NCBI GenBank assembly: GCA_910589265.1 | Contig: CAJUTQ010000083.1 | Span: 7,311 to 71,310, forward strand | Direction: 5' to 3' | DNA from: an uncultured Lachnospiraceae bacterium | Lineage (GTDB): Bacteria; Bacillota; Clostridia; Lachnospirales; Lachnospiraceae | DNA length: 64,000 nucleotides | Position numbers and translations under genes: made by a program | The notes under the pieces: generated by a model | Told to the model about the DNA's origin: nothing | Seen by the model: the letters and a program-made list of their open reading frames with translations, nothing else | Databases searched by the model: none | Part shown: piece after piece, positions 25,221-33,916 of the stretch | Numbering within the stretch: the first letter of the stretch is position 1 | Layout: the number at the start of each line of letters is the position of its first letter

Positions 25221-26594
25221 ATGAACAGATTACATGGAAAAAGAAAAAAATACATATGGGCGGCAGCCTTTTTTGCTGTTATGTTTTGTTTAAACAGCTT
25301 CACGTTTATGAAAAGGAGTGTATTTGCCTCAGAAGGTGAGGATCCTTCCATGTTCGCTGAAACAGAGGAGGAAGGATCCGAGGAGATGGTTCCAGTGACG
25401 GATCAATCAAGTTCGCCTATTGAAGAACAAGTTTCCATTACGGACATAGAAGAAGGGGTGCCCTCAGATCCAGTCTCGGAGCAGATTGTAGTAAAAGCCC
25501 AGCCAGATGCCTATGGGTTGACATTGTCTGCGCCTTCGGCAATTTTAATGGAGGCATCTACAGGAACAGTAATTTATGAGAAAAAACCAGATGAGATATT
25601 AAGGCCTGCCAGCATAACGAAAATTATGACGTTACTCCTTATTTTTGATGTGTTGGAGGGAGGGAAAATATCGTATGGAGATGCAGTAACTGTTTCCGAA
25701 TTTGCGGCTTCTATGGGAGGCTCCCAAGTATTTTTAGAACCAGGAGAAGTACAAAGCGTGGACACTATGATCAAATGTATTGCTGTTTCCAGCGCCAATG
25801 ATGCCTGCGTAGCCATGGCAGAACATATTTATGGAAGTGAGGAAGAATTCGTAAGGCAAATGAATAAACGAGCAAAAGGTCTGGGAATGAATAATACAAC
25901 TTTTGTAAATTGTAATGGATTGGATGCAGAAGGGCATGTGACAACAGCAAGGGATGTAGCTATTATGTCTAGAGAACTAATAAACAAGTACCCAAAAGTC
26001 CATGAATATTCACAAATATGGATGGACACAATTACTCATACGACAGCAAAGGGAACCTCAGAGTTTGGGCTTACCAATACGAATAAATTAATTAAACAGT
26101 ACCCCTATGCTACAGGATTAAAAACAGGTTCCACAAGCCTTGCTAAGTTTTGTGTTTCTGCTACAGCGAAAAAGGATGATTTGGAGTTAATTGCAGTCAT
26201 CATGGCCTCTCCAGATGGAAATTCCAGAGTGGCAGATGCCACAAACTTGTTGAATTATGGATTTGCAAATTGTACAATTTATAGAGATAACCAACCAGTA
26301 GAGCTGCCCATGATAAAGGTGCAAAACGGTGTTGTGCCAGAAGTAGAAGCAAAATATAATAGTATATTTACTTATGTGGGAACCCAGGGGGAAGATTTTT
26401 CCAAGGTAGAAAAGACAATCAGTATTCTTGAGCCTATTTTAGCACCTATAGAGGAGGGACAGAAATTAGGAACATTAAATTACCATCTAGGAGGAAAAAA
26501 TTTAGGAAGTATTGACATCGTGGCGGCTAAAGAAGTGGAGGCGGCAAAGTACAAAGATTACTTAAAGACAATATTTAAAGCATGGATTATGTAA
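25221..26594 (+). CDS. D-alanyl-D-alanine carboxypeptidase (PBP5 family)
   Basis: Secreted serine peptidase S11, 457 residues, trimming the terminal D-Ala of peptidoglycan stem peptides. A signal/membrane segment (about residues 11-27) is followed by an acidic linker to about residue 90. Active-site motifs are SITK in RPASITKIMT, SAN in SSANDACVA and KTG in GLKTGSTSL. A C-terminal PBP5-associated domain ends in a weak amphipathic helix (YKDYLKTIFKAW). A second S11 enzyme is encoded at 28962, an obvious paralogue. Confidence 0.92.
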   Translation: MNRLHGKRKKYIWAAAFFAVMFCLNSFTFMKRSVFASEGEDPSMFAETEEEGSEEMVPVTDQSSSPIEEQVSITDIEEGVPSDPVSEQIVVKAQPDAYGLTLSAPSAILMEASTGTVIYEKKPDEILRPASITKIMTLLLIFDVLEGGKISYGDAVTVSEFAASMGGSQVFLEPGEVQSVDTMIKCIAVSSANDACVAMAEHIYGSEEEFVRQMNKRAKGLGMNNTTFVNCNGLDAEGHVTTARDVAIMSRELINKYPKVHEYSQIWMDTITHTTAKGTSEFGLTNTNKLIKQYPYATGLKTGSTSLAKFCVSATAKKDDLELIAVIMASPDGNSRVADATNLLNYGFANCTIYRDNQPVELPMIKVQNGVVPEVEAKYNSIFTYVGTQGEDFSKVEKTISILEPILAPIEEGQKLGTLNYHLGGKNLGSIDIVAAKEVEAAKYKDYLKTIFKAWIM

Positions 26595-26600
26595 AGGTAG

Positions 26601-26655
26601 GGCAAGGAAGAGTTATAACTCTTTCTTGCCAGGCTGAAAATCTATATGGTATAAT
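26601..26655 (+). promoter_or_regulatory. promoter with overlapping inverted repeat
   Basis: TTGCCA at 26626-26631, 18 bases, TATAAT at 26650-26655. A near-perfect 13-base hairpin (26601-26613 with 26618-26630) reads through most of the -35 box. It has no T run, so it may be an operator, or the terminator of the gene before it. Confidence 0.55.
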
Positions 26656-26684
26656 AATTGGGCACAAAAAAGGAGAAGAAAAAA

Positions 26685-27551
26685 GTGACTGTTTATCATG
26701 GAGTAGGGATCCTATTTGCTTTAGGGATGATAGGATTTTTTTGTATTTATTTAGAAAGCAAAAAATTTGAAGTAAATGAGTATGTTTTTTTGACTCATAA
26801 GCTTTTAACAAAGAAATATACATTCGTTGTATTGTCAGATCTTCATAACGTAGAATTTGGCAAGGGGAACGAACGACTTTTAAAAGCAATCCATAAAGTT
26901 CACCCAGATGCTATTCTGTTTGCTGGGGATATGGTAGAAGCGAAAAAAGGAGCTTCGTTCCAGCCAACAATCCATTTTATAGGGGAGCTTGCAAAGAAAT
27001 ATCCCATTTATTATGGTATGGGCAATCATGAACATAAGTTGAGGGACTGCCCCAAAAAATATGGGACAATGTACTCAGCATTTACAAAGGCTATTGGGAA
27101 ATTTGGGGTTCATATAATGGAAAATGAGGAAATAAAGATTGGCAATACAGGTATTAAAGTGTATGGTTTAGATTTAGAGCATATGTATTATCGAAGGCTT
27201 ATAGAAAAAAAAGTGCCAGAAGGATATTTAGAGAAAAAATTGGGAAAAGCTGACCAAAAAAGTTATAATATTTTATTGGCCCATCATCCAGATCCCTTTC
27301 CCATCTATGCAAAATGGAGTCCCGATTTAGTCCTTTCTGGACATATCCATGGAGGCATTGTACGTATTCCAGGATTTCGGGGAGTTCTTTCCCCTCAGCT
27401 TAAGCTTTTTCCAAAGTATGATAGGGGATTGTTCAAGGAGGGAAATGCAACTATGATATTAAGCAAGGGAATTGGAACGCATACCCTCCCTGTAAGGATT
27501 TTTAACAGAGCAGAGATGATAGTCATAACATTAAAGAAAAAAAGAGGTTGA
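26685..27551 (+). CDS. membrane-anchored metallophosphoesterase
   Basis: Calcineurin-like phosphoesterase, 288 residues from the GTG start behind AAAAAGGAG. One N-terminal membrane segment (GILFALGMIGFFCIYL) places the catalytic domain outside. Metal motifs: LSDLHNVEFG, FAGDMVEA, YGMGNHEH, ILLAHHPDPF and LVLSGHIHGG. The layout matches the YkuE/YaeI branch, whose substrates are poorly known. TGA overlaps the scpA start region. Confidence 0.88.
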   Translation: MTVYHGVGILFALGMIGFFCIYLESKKFEVNEYVFLTHKLLTKKYTFVVLSDLHNVEFGKGNERLLKAIHKVHPDAILFAGDMVEAKKGASFQPTIHFIGELAKKYPIYYGMGNHEHKLRDCPKKYGTMYSAFTKAIGKFGVHIMENEEIKIGNTGIKVYGLDLEHMYYRRLIEKKVPEGYLEKKLGKADQKSYNILLAHHPDPFPIYAKWSPDLVLSGHIHGGIVRIPGFRGVLSPQLKLFPKYDRGLFKEGNATMILSKGIGTHTLPVRIFNRAEMIVITLKKKRG

Positions 27552-27556
27552 TGCCT

Positions 27557-28297
27557 ATGGCCATACAAGTGAAGCTTCAATCTTTTGAAGGACCTTTAGA
27601 TTTGCTTCTACACTTAATAGACAAAAATAAAGTAGATATTTATGATATTCCTATTTCTATGATTACAGAACAATATATGAAATATATTGAGGAGATGGAA
27701 AAGAGTGACTTAAATATTATGAGTGAATTTTTAGTTATGGCAGCAACTTTATTAGATATTAAATGCAGGATGCTCCTTCCAAAAGAAGAGAAGGAAGAGA
27801 AAGAAGAAGATCCAAGAGAAGAGCTGGTGGCAAGGCTGCTAGAATATAAAATGTTTAAATTTATTTCTTTAGAACTAAAGGACAGGCAGGTGGATGCAGA
27901 AAAATCTCTTTTTAAACTTCCTTCTATTTTACAAGAAGAGGAAGACTACAATGAGCCAATTGACTATAAGAAGCTTATAGGAAATATGAATTTAGCAAAG
28001 CTAAACGCTATCTTTCAATCGTTAATACGCAGGCAAAAAGAGAAAATTGATCCTATACGAAGTCAGTTTAGCAAAGTGGAAAAGGATGAAGTGAGTATGG
28101 AAGAAAAAATACGTTATGTAGAAAATTATGGAAAAACTCATGGCACCTTTCGTTTTCGTACTTTGCTTAAGGAACAGGAGAGAAAAATAGAAATGGTTGT
28201 GACCTTTTTAGCCCTTCTGGAGCTTATGAAAACAGGCGTCATACGTATTGAGCAGAAGAATTTATTTGATGATATACTTATCTCCTATATTGCCTGA
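27557..28297 (+). CDS. scpA: segregation and condensation protein A
   Basis: Kleisin subunit of SMC-ScpAB condensin, 246 residues. N-terminus VKLQSFEGPLDLLLHLIDKNKVDIYDIPI and LVMAATLLDIKCRMLLP are diagnostic; the C-terminal winged helix is about 170-246. Of two close ATGs (27551, 27557) the second has AGAGG at nine bases. Adjacent to scpB, with which it acts in chromosome segregation. Confidence 0.95.
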   Translation: MAIQVKLQSFEGPLDLLLHLIDKNKVDIYDIPISMITEQYMKYIEEMEKSDLNIMSEFLVMAATLLDIKCRMLLPKEEKEEKEEDPREELVARLLEYKMFKFISLELKDRQVDAEKSLFKLPSILQEEEDYNEPIDYKKLIGNMNLAKLNAIFQSLIRRQKEKIDPIRSQFSKVEKDEVSMEEKIRYVENYGKTHGTFRFRTLLKEQERKIEMVVTFLALLELMKTGVIRIEQKNLFDDILISYIA

Positions 28298-28321
28298 ATA
28301 ATGATAAAAAGGGGGAAGGAA

Positions 28322-28903
28322 ATGAGATCCAATAGGAAAGAACCCAAAATAGAAGCAATATTGGAAGCCATTCTTTTTGCCATGGGAGATTCTGTGAAAT
28401 TAGACAAGCTGTCAGCGGTTTTAGAAATGGAAAAGGAGGAGATTCGGGAAATTCTCTATAAGATGATGAAGCGTTATAAGAGGGAAGATAGAGGAATTGT
28501 CATGGTGGAGCTTGAGGATGCATTTCAACTGTGTACAAAGACAGAAATGTATGACTATTTAATGAAGATTACGAAAACACCAAAAGAGTATACATTGACA
28601 GATACCATGTTAGAAACCTTATCCATTGTTGCCTATAAACAGCCAGTGACCCGTTTAGAGATTGAGAAAATCAGGGGGGTGAGCAGTGATCATGCAGTAA
28701 ATAAATTAGTGGAGTACCATTTAATTTGTGAAGTAGGAAGGCTGGACGCCCCAGGCCGGCCCCTTCTGTTTGGAACGACAGAAGACTTTTTAAGATGTTT
28801 TGGCGTAAAGTCTATTGAACAGCTACCTGTTTTAACCAATGAGCGTATCGAGGAATTGAAATTACAGGCTGAGGAAGAGGTGACAAGGAACTTAAAAGGA
28901 TAG
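28322..28903 (+). CDS. scpB: segregation and condensation protein B
   Basis: 193 residues from the ATG behind AAGGGGGAAGGA; an in-frame ATG at 28301 is less well placed. Tandem winged helices: IEAILEAILFAMGDSV early, then ETLSIVAYKQPVTRLEIEKIRGVSSD and the family signature GRPLLFGTTEDFLRCFG. Binds ScpA near its middle in the SMC complex. Confidence 0.95.
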   Translation: MRSNRKEPKIEAILEAILFAMGDSVKLDKLSAVLEMEKEEIREILYKMMKRYKREDRGIVMVELEDAFQLCTKTEMYDYLMKITKTPKEYTLTDTMLETLSIVAYKQPVTRLEIEKIRGVSSDHAVNKLVEYHLICEVGRLDAPGRPLLFGTTEDFLRCFGVKSIEQLPVLTNERIEELKLQAEEEVTRNLKG

Positions 28904-28961
28904 GAATAAAGATTCTTCTTTTTTCATAAGAATTACATAAGGATGGAAACGGCGGAGCCTT

Positions 28962-30185
28962 ATGAAAAAAGTATATGTTAGTATTATTTTATGGATAACC
29001 CTCATGATTCCCCATACTTATATTTATGCAGATTCGAAAGAACCTGCCGATTTGTACGCCCTTTCAGCAGTGCTTATGGACGCTGATTCTGGGCGTGTTT
29101 TGTATGAAAAAAATGGGTATGAGCCAATGCCTATGGCCAGTACGACAAAAATTATGACCTTAATTGTTGCATTGGAAAATGGCAATCTAGAAGAGGAGAC
29201 CGTTATATCCAACTATGCGGCAAAAATGCCAAAAGTCCATTTGGGTGTAAGGGAGGGAGAATCTTATTATTTAAAAGATCTCCTCTATTCTCTCATGTTA
29301 GAGAGTCATAATGACTCTGCAGTTGCTATTGCAGAAAAAGTAGGAGGCAGTGTGGAAGGCTTTGCATCTATGATGAATCAGAAAGCAAGAGATTTAGAAT
29401 GCTTTGATACCTATTTTATAACGCCCAATGGATTGGACGCTGTAGTTACTGGAAAAACAGGGGAAGTACAAAAGACACATTCCACGACAGCAAAAGATTT
29501 AGCAAGAATAATGCGCTACTGTATAAAGGAATCCCCAAAAAAGGAAGAGTTTTTAGAAATAACTAGGGCCCCTTCCCATTCTTTTACAGATATTTCGGGA
29601 AAAAGAAGTTTTACTTGTCATAACCATAATGCGTTTTTACATATGATGGATGGGGCTTTGTCAGGAAAAACAGGTTTTACAGGAAAGGCAGGTTATTGTT
29701 ATGTGGGGGCAGTACAAAAAGATGGAAAAACCTTCATAGCTTCCTTGCTGGCTTGTGGATGGCCCAATAACAAAACATATAAGTGGAAAGATATGAGAAA
29801 GCTTATGGAATATGCTTTTGACAATTATGAATATAGAGATGTCTATGAAGAAAGAGAGTTTAAACCTCTCATTGTAAATAAGGGTATTCCTGAGAGTGGA
29901 AATTTAGAGGAAGTAACCTATGTGGATATTGGACTGACAATTCCAGAGGAGGAAAAACATATAGAGCTTTTATTAAAAGAGGAAGAAAAGGTAAAAATAG
30001 TATGCGAAGTGAGAAAAGAGCTGGAAGCCCCTGTAAAAGCAGGAATGTCAGTGGGGAGTGTGAAATATTACTTGGGAGAGGAAGTTGTGAAGGGCTATCC
30101 TATTGTTGTGAAAAAGGATGTGGAGAGAATTACAATGAAATGGTGTGCACAATGGATTTTCAGTAAATTTCTCGTAGGCCAATGA
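28962..30185 (+). CDS. D-alanyl-D-alanine carboxypeptidase, DacF-like
   Basis: S11 peptidase, 407 residues. Signal segment about residues 5-24, then STTK in MASTTKIMTL, SHN in SHNDSAVAIAEK and KTG in LSGKTGFTGKAGYC. The C-terminal part has a beta-rich domain and a terminal hydrophobic helix (AQWIFSKFLVG). In endospore formers an enzyme of this type (DacF) tunes cortex cross-linking; placement before an M23 peptidase is consistent, but a vegetative role is equally possible. GGCGGAG RBS. Confidence 0.88.
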   Translation: MKKVYVSIILWITLMIPHTYIYADSKEPADLYALSAVLMDADSGRVLYEKNGYEPMPMASTTKIMTLIVALENGNLEEETVISNYAAKMPKVHLGVREGESYYLKDLLYSLMLESHNDSAVAIAEKVGGSVEGFASMMNQKARDLECFDTYFITPNGLDAVVTGKTGEVQKTHSTTAKDLARIMRYCIKESPKKEEFLEITRAPSHSFTDISGKRSFTCHNHNAFLHMMDGALSGKTGFTGKAGYCYVGAVQKDGKTFIASLLACGWPNNKTYKWKDMRKLMEYAFDNYEYRDVYEEREFKPLIVNKGIPESGNLEEVTYVDIGLTIPEEEKHIELLLKEEEKVKIVCEVRKELEAPVKAGMSVGSVKYYLGEEVVKGYPIVVKKDVERITMKWCAQWIFSKFLVGQ

Positions 30186-30215
30186 AAGTATAAGAAAATT
30201 CCTAACGGGAAAGGC

Positions 30216-31247
30216 GTGAAAAGAAATATGCAAAAAAAATGGTGGGTATTTGGAAGCTTTTTCTTGTTCGTGCTGTTGTTCTTTTTATTTGAGATTGGAA
30301 AAAAGGAAAAGGTAATAACCGTAGACAGGGCAGTGGAGCAGGATTACATAAAATGGGTGGATTTTAAAGTGACTTGTGAGGCAATGAAAGAGGCCTATGA
30401 ATATGATGTCCAAAGTTGGAATGAAGAAGTACACCTTCCTTGGATAGAACTTTTAGCCTATTTAGGGGCAAAGTATGGGGGAGACTTTTCCCATTATAAA
30501 CAAAAGGACATGGAAGAAATTGTACAAAAGTTAAGGGAGGGAGAAGTAACTATCCAGGAGCTAAAGAAGGAGATGAAATATTTCTCTTATTATTTAGAGG
30601 CATATGGAGCAGTACTAGGAGGGATGGTAGGAGAGTACGAAATAGAAAGAGAGGAAGAGGGGGAGAAGAAATGGGAAAAAATATATGGACTCAAGGCATT
30701 TTCCCCTATTCCCAAAGGTTTTCCCTATAGTGATTACGACGATTTTGGGGTTTCAAGAAGTTATGGATATAAGAGAACCCATCTAGGTCATGATGTAATG
30801 GGGCAGATTGGTACCCCGATTGTAGCTGTAGAGTCTGGTTATGTGGAGGCTCTTGGATGGAATCAGTATGGAGGGTGGAGAATTGGCATTCGAAGCTTTG
30901 ACAAAAAAAGATACTATTACTACGCTCATCTAAGACAAAATTACCCTTATGCAGAAAATTTAAAAGAAGGAGATATTGTGATAGGGGGAGATATTATTGG
31001 ATATATGGGGCACACAGGCTATAGCAAGAAAGAAAATGTCAATAATATAGATCAAGTACATCTTCATTGGGGATTACAGTTAATTTTCCATGAATCCCAA
31101 AAAGAAGGAAGTAATGAAATCTGGATTAGTTGTTACGAACTCATGAAATTTTTGCGACAAAATCAAGTAGAGGCAAAAAAGGTAGAAGGCACAAAGGAAT
31201 GGAAAAGAACCTTTGAAATGAAAGACTTAAATGTTGCCCATCCATAG
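30216..31247 (+). CDS. M23 (LytM) family metallopeptidase
   Basis: 343 residues with an N-terminal membrane anchor (WWVFGSFFLFVLLFFLFEIG) and about 130 residues of Glu/Lys-rich helical linker. The C-terminal LytM domain has the zinc motif HLGHD at about residue 190 and HLHWG near 290, so it looks active, unlike degenerate SpoIIQ-type proteins. The GTG start is close to CGGGA; the ATG at 30228 is the alternative. The terminator hairpin begins inside its last codons. Confidence 0.83.
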   Translation: MKRNMQKKWWVFGSFFLFVLLFFLFEIGKKEKVITVDRAVEQDYIKWVDFKVTCEAMKEAYEYDVQSWNEEVHLPWIELLAYLGAKYGGDFSHYKQKDMEEIVQKLREGEVTIQELKKEMKYFSYYLEAYGAVLGGMVGEYEIEREEEGEKKWEKIYGLKAFSPIPKGFPYSDYDDFGVSRSYGYKRTHLGHDVMGQIGTPIVAVESGYVEALGWNQYGGWRIGIRSFDKKRYYYYAHLRQNYPYAENLKEGDIVIGGDIIGYMGHTGYSKKENVNNIDQVHLHWGLQLIFHESQKEGSNEIWISCYELMKFLRQNQVEAKKVEGTKEWKRTFEMKDLNVAHP

Positions 31248-31272
31248 GGCAACATTGCCTTTCTTGTTTTCT
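31231..31272 (+). terminator. terminator overlapping the M23 stop codon
   Basis: Perfect arms ATGTTGCCC (31231-31239) and GGGCAACAT (31247-31255), 7-base loop, imperfect T tract. The following promoter starts inside it. Confidence 0.7.
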
Positions 31273-31283
31273 TATGGTAATAT
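31255..31283 (+). promoter_or_regulatory. promoter of the Bce-type module
   Basis: TTGCCT at 31255-31260, 17 bases ending TGG, TAATAT at 31278-31283. Confidence 0.5.
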
Positions 31284-31318
31284 GAAACAGAAAAAATATA
31301 CGGAGAATAGAACACAAT

Positions 31319-31999
31319 ATGTATAAAATATGGATTGTGGAAGATGACAAAACAATTGCAAAGGAAACAGCCAGTTTTTTGAAAAAGTGGGGATATGAGA
31401 CAGGCTATGTAAAAGATTTTAAACAGGTAGAAAAAGAATGTTTAGAGTTTTCCCCTCATTTAATACTTATGGATATCTCCCTTCCTTTTTATGATGGATT
31501 TTATTGGTGTCAGGAAATTAGAAAAAAATCCAGTGTGCCTATTTTATTTTTGTCTTCTTCCAGTGACAATATGAGCATTATTATGGCAGTCAATATGGGG
31601 GGAGATGACTTTGTTACAAAGCCCTTTGATCTTCATGTACTGGCAGCAAAAATTCAAGCCCTTTTGCGAAGGACTTATTCTTACCAGGAGCAGATTACAT
31701 ACATGGAACATAAGGGAGCTCTGTTTTATACTTCAGATGGCACCTTTCACTATCATGGTAAGAAAATAGACCTAACGAAAAATGAGTTTAAAATTATGCA
31801 GATTTTATTTGAAAATAAAGGAAAGATTGTCAAAAGGGAAGAAATAATGGTGCGCCTTTGGGACGATGACTGTTTTGTGGATGACAATACGTTAACTGTG
31901 AATATGACAAGGCTTCGAAAAAAATTAGAAGAAATATCCCTAGAAAATTTCATTCAGACAAAAAAAGGACAAGGATATAGAATAGGAGAGGAACATTGA
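31319..31999 (+). CDS. OmpR-type response regulator, BceR-like
   Basis: 226 residues. Receiver domain with phospho-acceptor Asp52 in LILMDISLP and Lys in VTKPFDLH; C-terminal winged-helix DNA-binding domain (LTKNEFKIMQIL, DDNTLTVNMTRLRKKL). It overlaps the kinase start by four bases and is followed by an ABC pair, the standard order of bacitracin/lantibiotic-sensing Bce modules. It would activate the ABC genes downstream. Confidence 0.9.
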   Translation: MYKIWIVEDDKTIAKETASFLKKWGYETGYVKDFKQVEKECLEFSPHLILMDISLPFYDGFYWCQEIRKKSSVPILFLSSSSDNMSIIMAVNMGGDDFVTKPFDLHVLAAKIQALLRRTYSYQEQITYMEHKGALFYTSDGTFHYHGKKIDLTKNEFKIMQILFENKGKIVKREEIMVRLWDDDCFVDDNTLTVNMTRLRKKLEEISLENFIQTKKGQGYRIGEEH

Positions 32000-33054
32000 A
32001 AAAAGAGAGAAACTCTATGGAAAGAAAAGAGGATAGTCCCCTTTCCCTTGGAGAGCTATTAGTCTTCTATTGTAAAGAAAGGAGGAAGTTTTTTTATCTC
32101 CTTTTGCTTGTTATGGCAACCATATATAGTTTGGGGATACTTTATCAAATACAAGAAATAAGACAGCTTTCCTATGGGATGATTCTTTCAGCTTTTTTTT
32201 GTTTGTTATGGGGATGTATGGATTTTTATAAGTATATAAAGGAATACAAAGATTTATATGAGTGTAGACTTTGGATTGGGGACACATTAAAAAAACCTTC
32301 CCATCAGGGACTAAAGGCTAGGATGTATGGGGAAATATTAGAAATATTGTGGAAGGGACAAAGAGAGCTTATTTTTCAAAAGAGATGGGAGGAAAAGGAA
32401 AGAGAGGACTATTATACTCTTTGGGGACACCAAATAAAAACACCCATTGCAGCAATTTACCTTCTTTTACAAAGAGAAGAAATTAGGAATAGAATGGAAC
32501 TGAGGGAACAGGTTTTTTTAGTAGAGCAATATGTGGATATGGTCCTTCAATACTTGCGTCTTCATAGCATATCCTCTGATCTCCTCTTTAAAAAGTATGA
32601 TATTTATGAGATTGTAAAAAAGGCGGTAAAAAAACAAAAGGTTTTTTTTATACAGAAAAACCTCACTTTAAAGCTACAGGAATTTTCTTATGTTATGGTT
32701 ACGGATGAGAAATGGCTATTATGGGTGTTGGAGCAAGTAATTCTAAATGCAGTAAAATATACAGAACGGGGAAGAATAGAAATTTGTATGGAAGATGGTA
32801 TCCTAAAAATTTCTGATACAGGAATAGGCATTCGGACAGAAGATTTACCAAGAATTTTTGAAAGGGGATTTACAGGATATAATGGGAGGGAACATAAGAA
32901 ATCGACGGGGATTGGTTTATACCTTTGTGGAAAAATATTGGACAGGCTTATGATTCCTTATAAAGTGGAATCAACTTTGTCGAAGGGCACGACCTTTTTT
33001 ATGGACTGTTCTAAGGAGAAAAAAGAAGAAAGCTTACAAAAATGTAAGAAATAA
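31996..33054 (+). CDS. intramembrane-sensing histidine kinase, BceS-like
   Basis: 352 residues, TTG start behind GGAGAGG. Two membrane helices (about 31-50 and 60-77) are separated by only some ten residues, so there is almost no extracellular sensor, the hallmark of Bce kinases that sense through their ABC partner. Phospho-acceptor His145 in GHQIKTPI; ATPase motifs NAVKYTERG, DTGIGI and KSTGIGLYL. Confidence 0.9.
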   Translation: MKKERNSMERKEDSPLSLGELLVFYCKERRKFFYLLLLVMATIYSLGILYQIQEIRQLSYGMILSAFFCLLWGCMDFYKYIKEYKDLYECRLWIGDTLKKPSHQGLKARMYGEILEILWKGQRELIFQKRWEEKEREDYYTLWGHQIKTPIAAIYLLLQREEIRNRMELREQVFLVEQYVDMVLQYLRLHSISSDLLFKKYDIYEIVKKAVKKQKVFFIQKNLTLKLQEFSYVMVTDEKWLLWVLEQVILNAVKYTERGRIEICMEDGILKISDTGIGIRTEDLPRIFERGFTGYNGREHKKSTGIGLYLCGKILDRLMIPYKVESTLSKGTTFFMDCSKEKKEESLQKCKK

Positions 33055-33058
33055 GGTG

Positions 33059-33099
33059 GGAAATGTAAGCCATATCCATGGCAGTACATTTCCTTTTCT
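33059..33099 (+). terminator. hairpin between kinase and ABC genes
   Basis: Perfect 9-base arms GGAAATGTA and TACATTTCC, 17-base loop, then TTTTCT. It may partly stop transcription from the regulator genes, or be part of a regulator-binding region. Confidence 0.5.
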
Positions 33100-33148
33100 A
33101 TTAATATAGAAGAAGAACAGGAAAAAGTAAGGAAGAGAGGTTAAAAAG

Positions 33149-33916
33149 ATGGCATTATTGGAAGTGAAAAATGTAAAAAAAACATATGTTACAAAATTAG
33201 GAGGGAATAAAGTCAAGGCGTTGGAAGATGTAACTTTTTCTGTAGAAAAGGGGGAGTATGTGGCTATTATGGGAGAATCAGGTTCAGGAAAGACAACCCT
33301 TTTAAACATTTTGGCAACTTTGGATCAGGCTACATGCGGAGAAGTATTGCTAGATGGAGAAAACTTAAAAAATATGAAACAAAGGCGTTTAGCTACTTTT
33401 CGACGAGACAATTTAGGATTTGTATTTCAAGATTTTAATCTTCTGGATATTTTTACATTAGAAGAAAACATATGCCTTCCTTTGGTTCTCCAAGGAAAAA
33501 AGCCAGGGGAAATGAAAGAACAAGTACGGAATTTGGCTAAGAGGCTTGGAATGGAAGAGATATTGAAAAAATATCCATATGAGGTGTCAGGTGGACAAAA
33601 ACAAAGAGCAGCGGCGGCCAGAGCTCTTATTACAAATCCCAAAATTATATTAGCTGATGAGCCTACAGGAGCTTTGGATTCAAAGTCAGCCGCTAAGCTA
33701 TTACAAGTATTTAAAAAAATTCATGAAGAGGGACAGACAATTCTTATGGTAACTCATAGCGTTCAGACTGCAAGCCATGCAAAGAGAGTTTTATTTATAA
33801 AGGATGGGTCTGTTTTTCACCAGATATATAAAGGAGATGGAGATTTTGACCATATGTACCGTATGGTTTTTGATACAATGACATTACTTCAGATAGGAGG
33901 GGAAGAGGAGAAATGA
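33149..33916 (+). CDS. Bce-type ABC transporter ATPase
   Basis: 255 residues, MacB/LolD-like ATPase. Walker A GESGSGKTT, Q-loop FVFQDFNLL, signature VSGGQKQRAA and Walker B IILADEPTGALD are complete. It partners the FtsX-type permease that overlaps by four bases. Such transporters protect undecaprenyl-cycle intermediates from peptide antibiotics and report flux to the kinase. Confidence 0.92.
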   Translation: MALLEVKNVKKTYVTKLGGNKVKALEDVTFSVEKGEYVAIMGESGSGKTTLLNILATLDQATCGEVLLDGENLKNMKQRRLATFRRDNLGFVFQDFNLLDIFTLEENICLPLVLQGKKPGEMKEQVRNLAKRLGMEEILKKYPYEVSGGQKQRAAAARALITNPKIILADEPTGALDSKSAAKLLQVFKKIHEEGQTILMVTHSVQTASHAKRVLFIKDGSVFHQIYKGDGDFDHMYRMVFDTMTLLQIGGEEEK

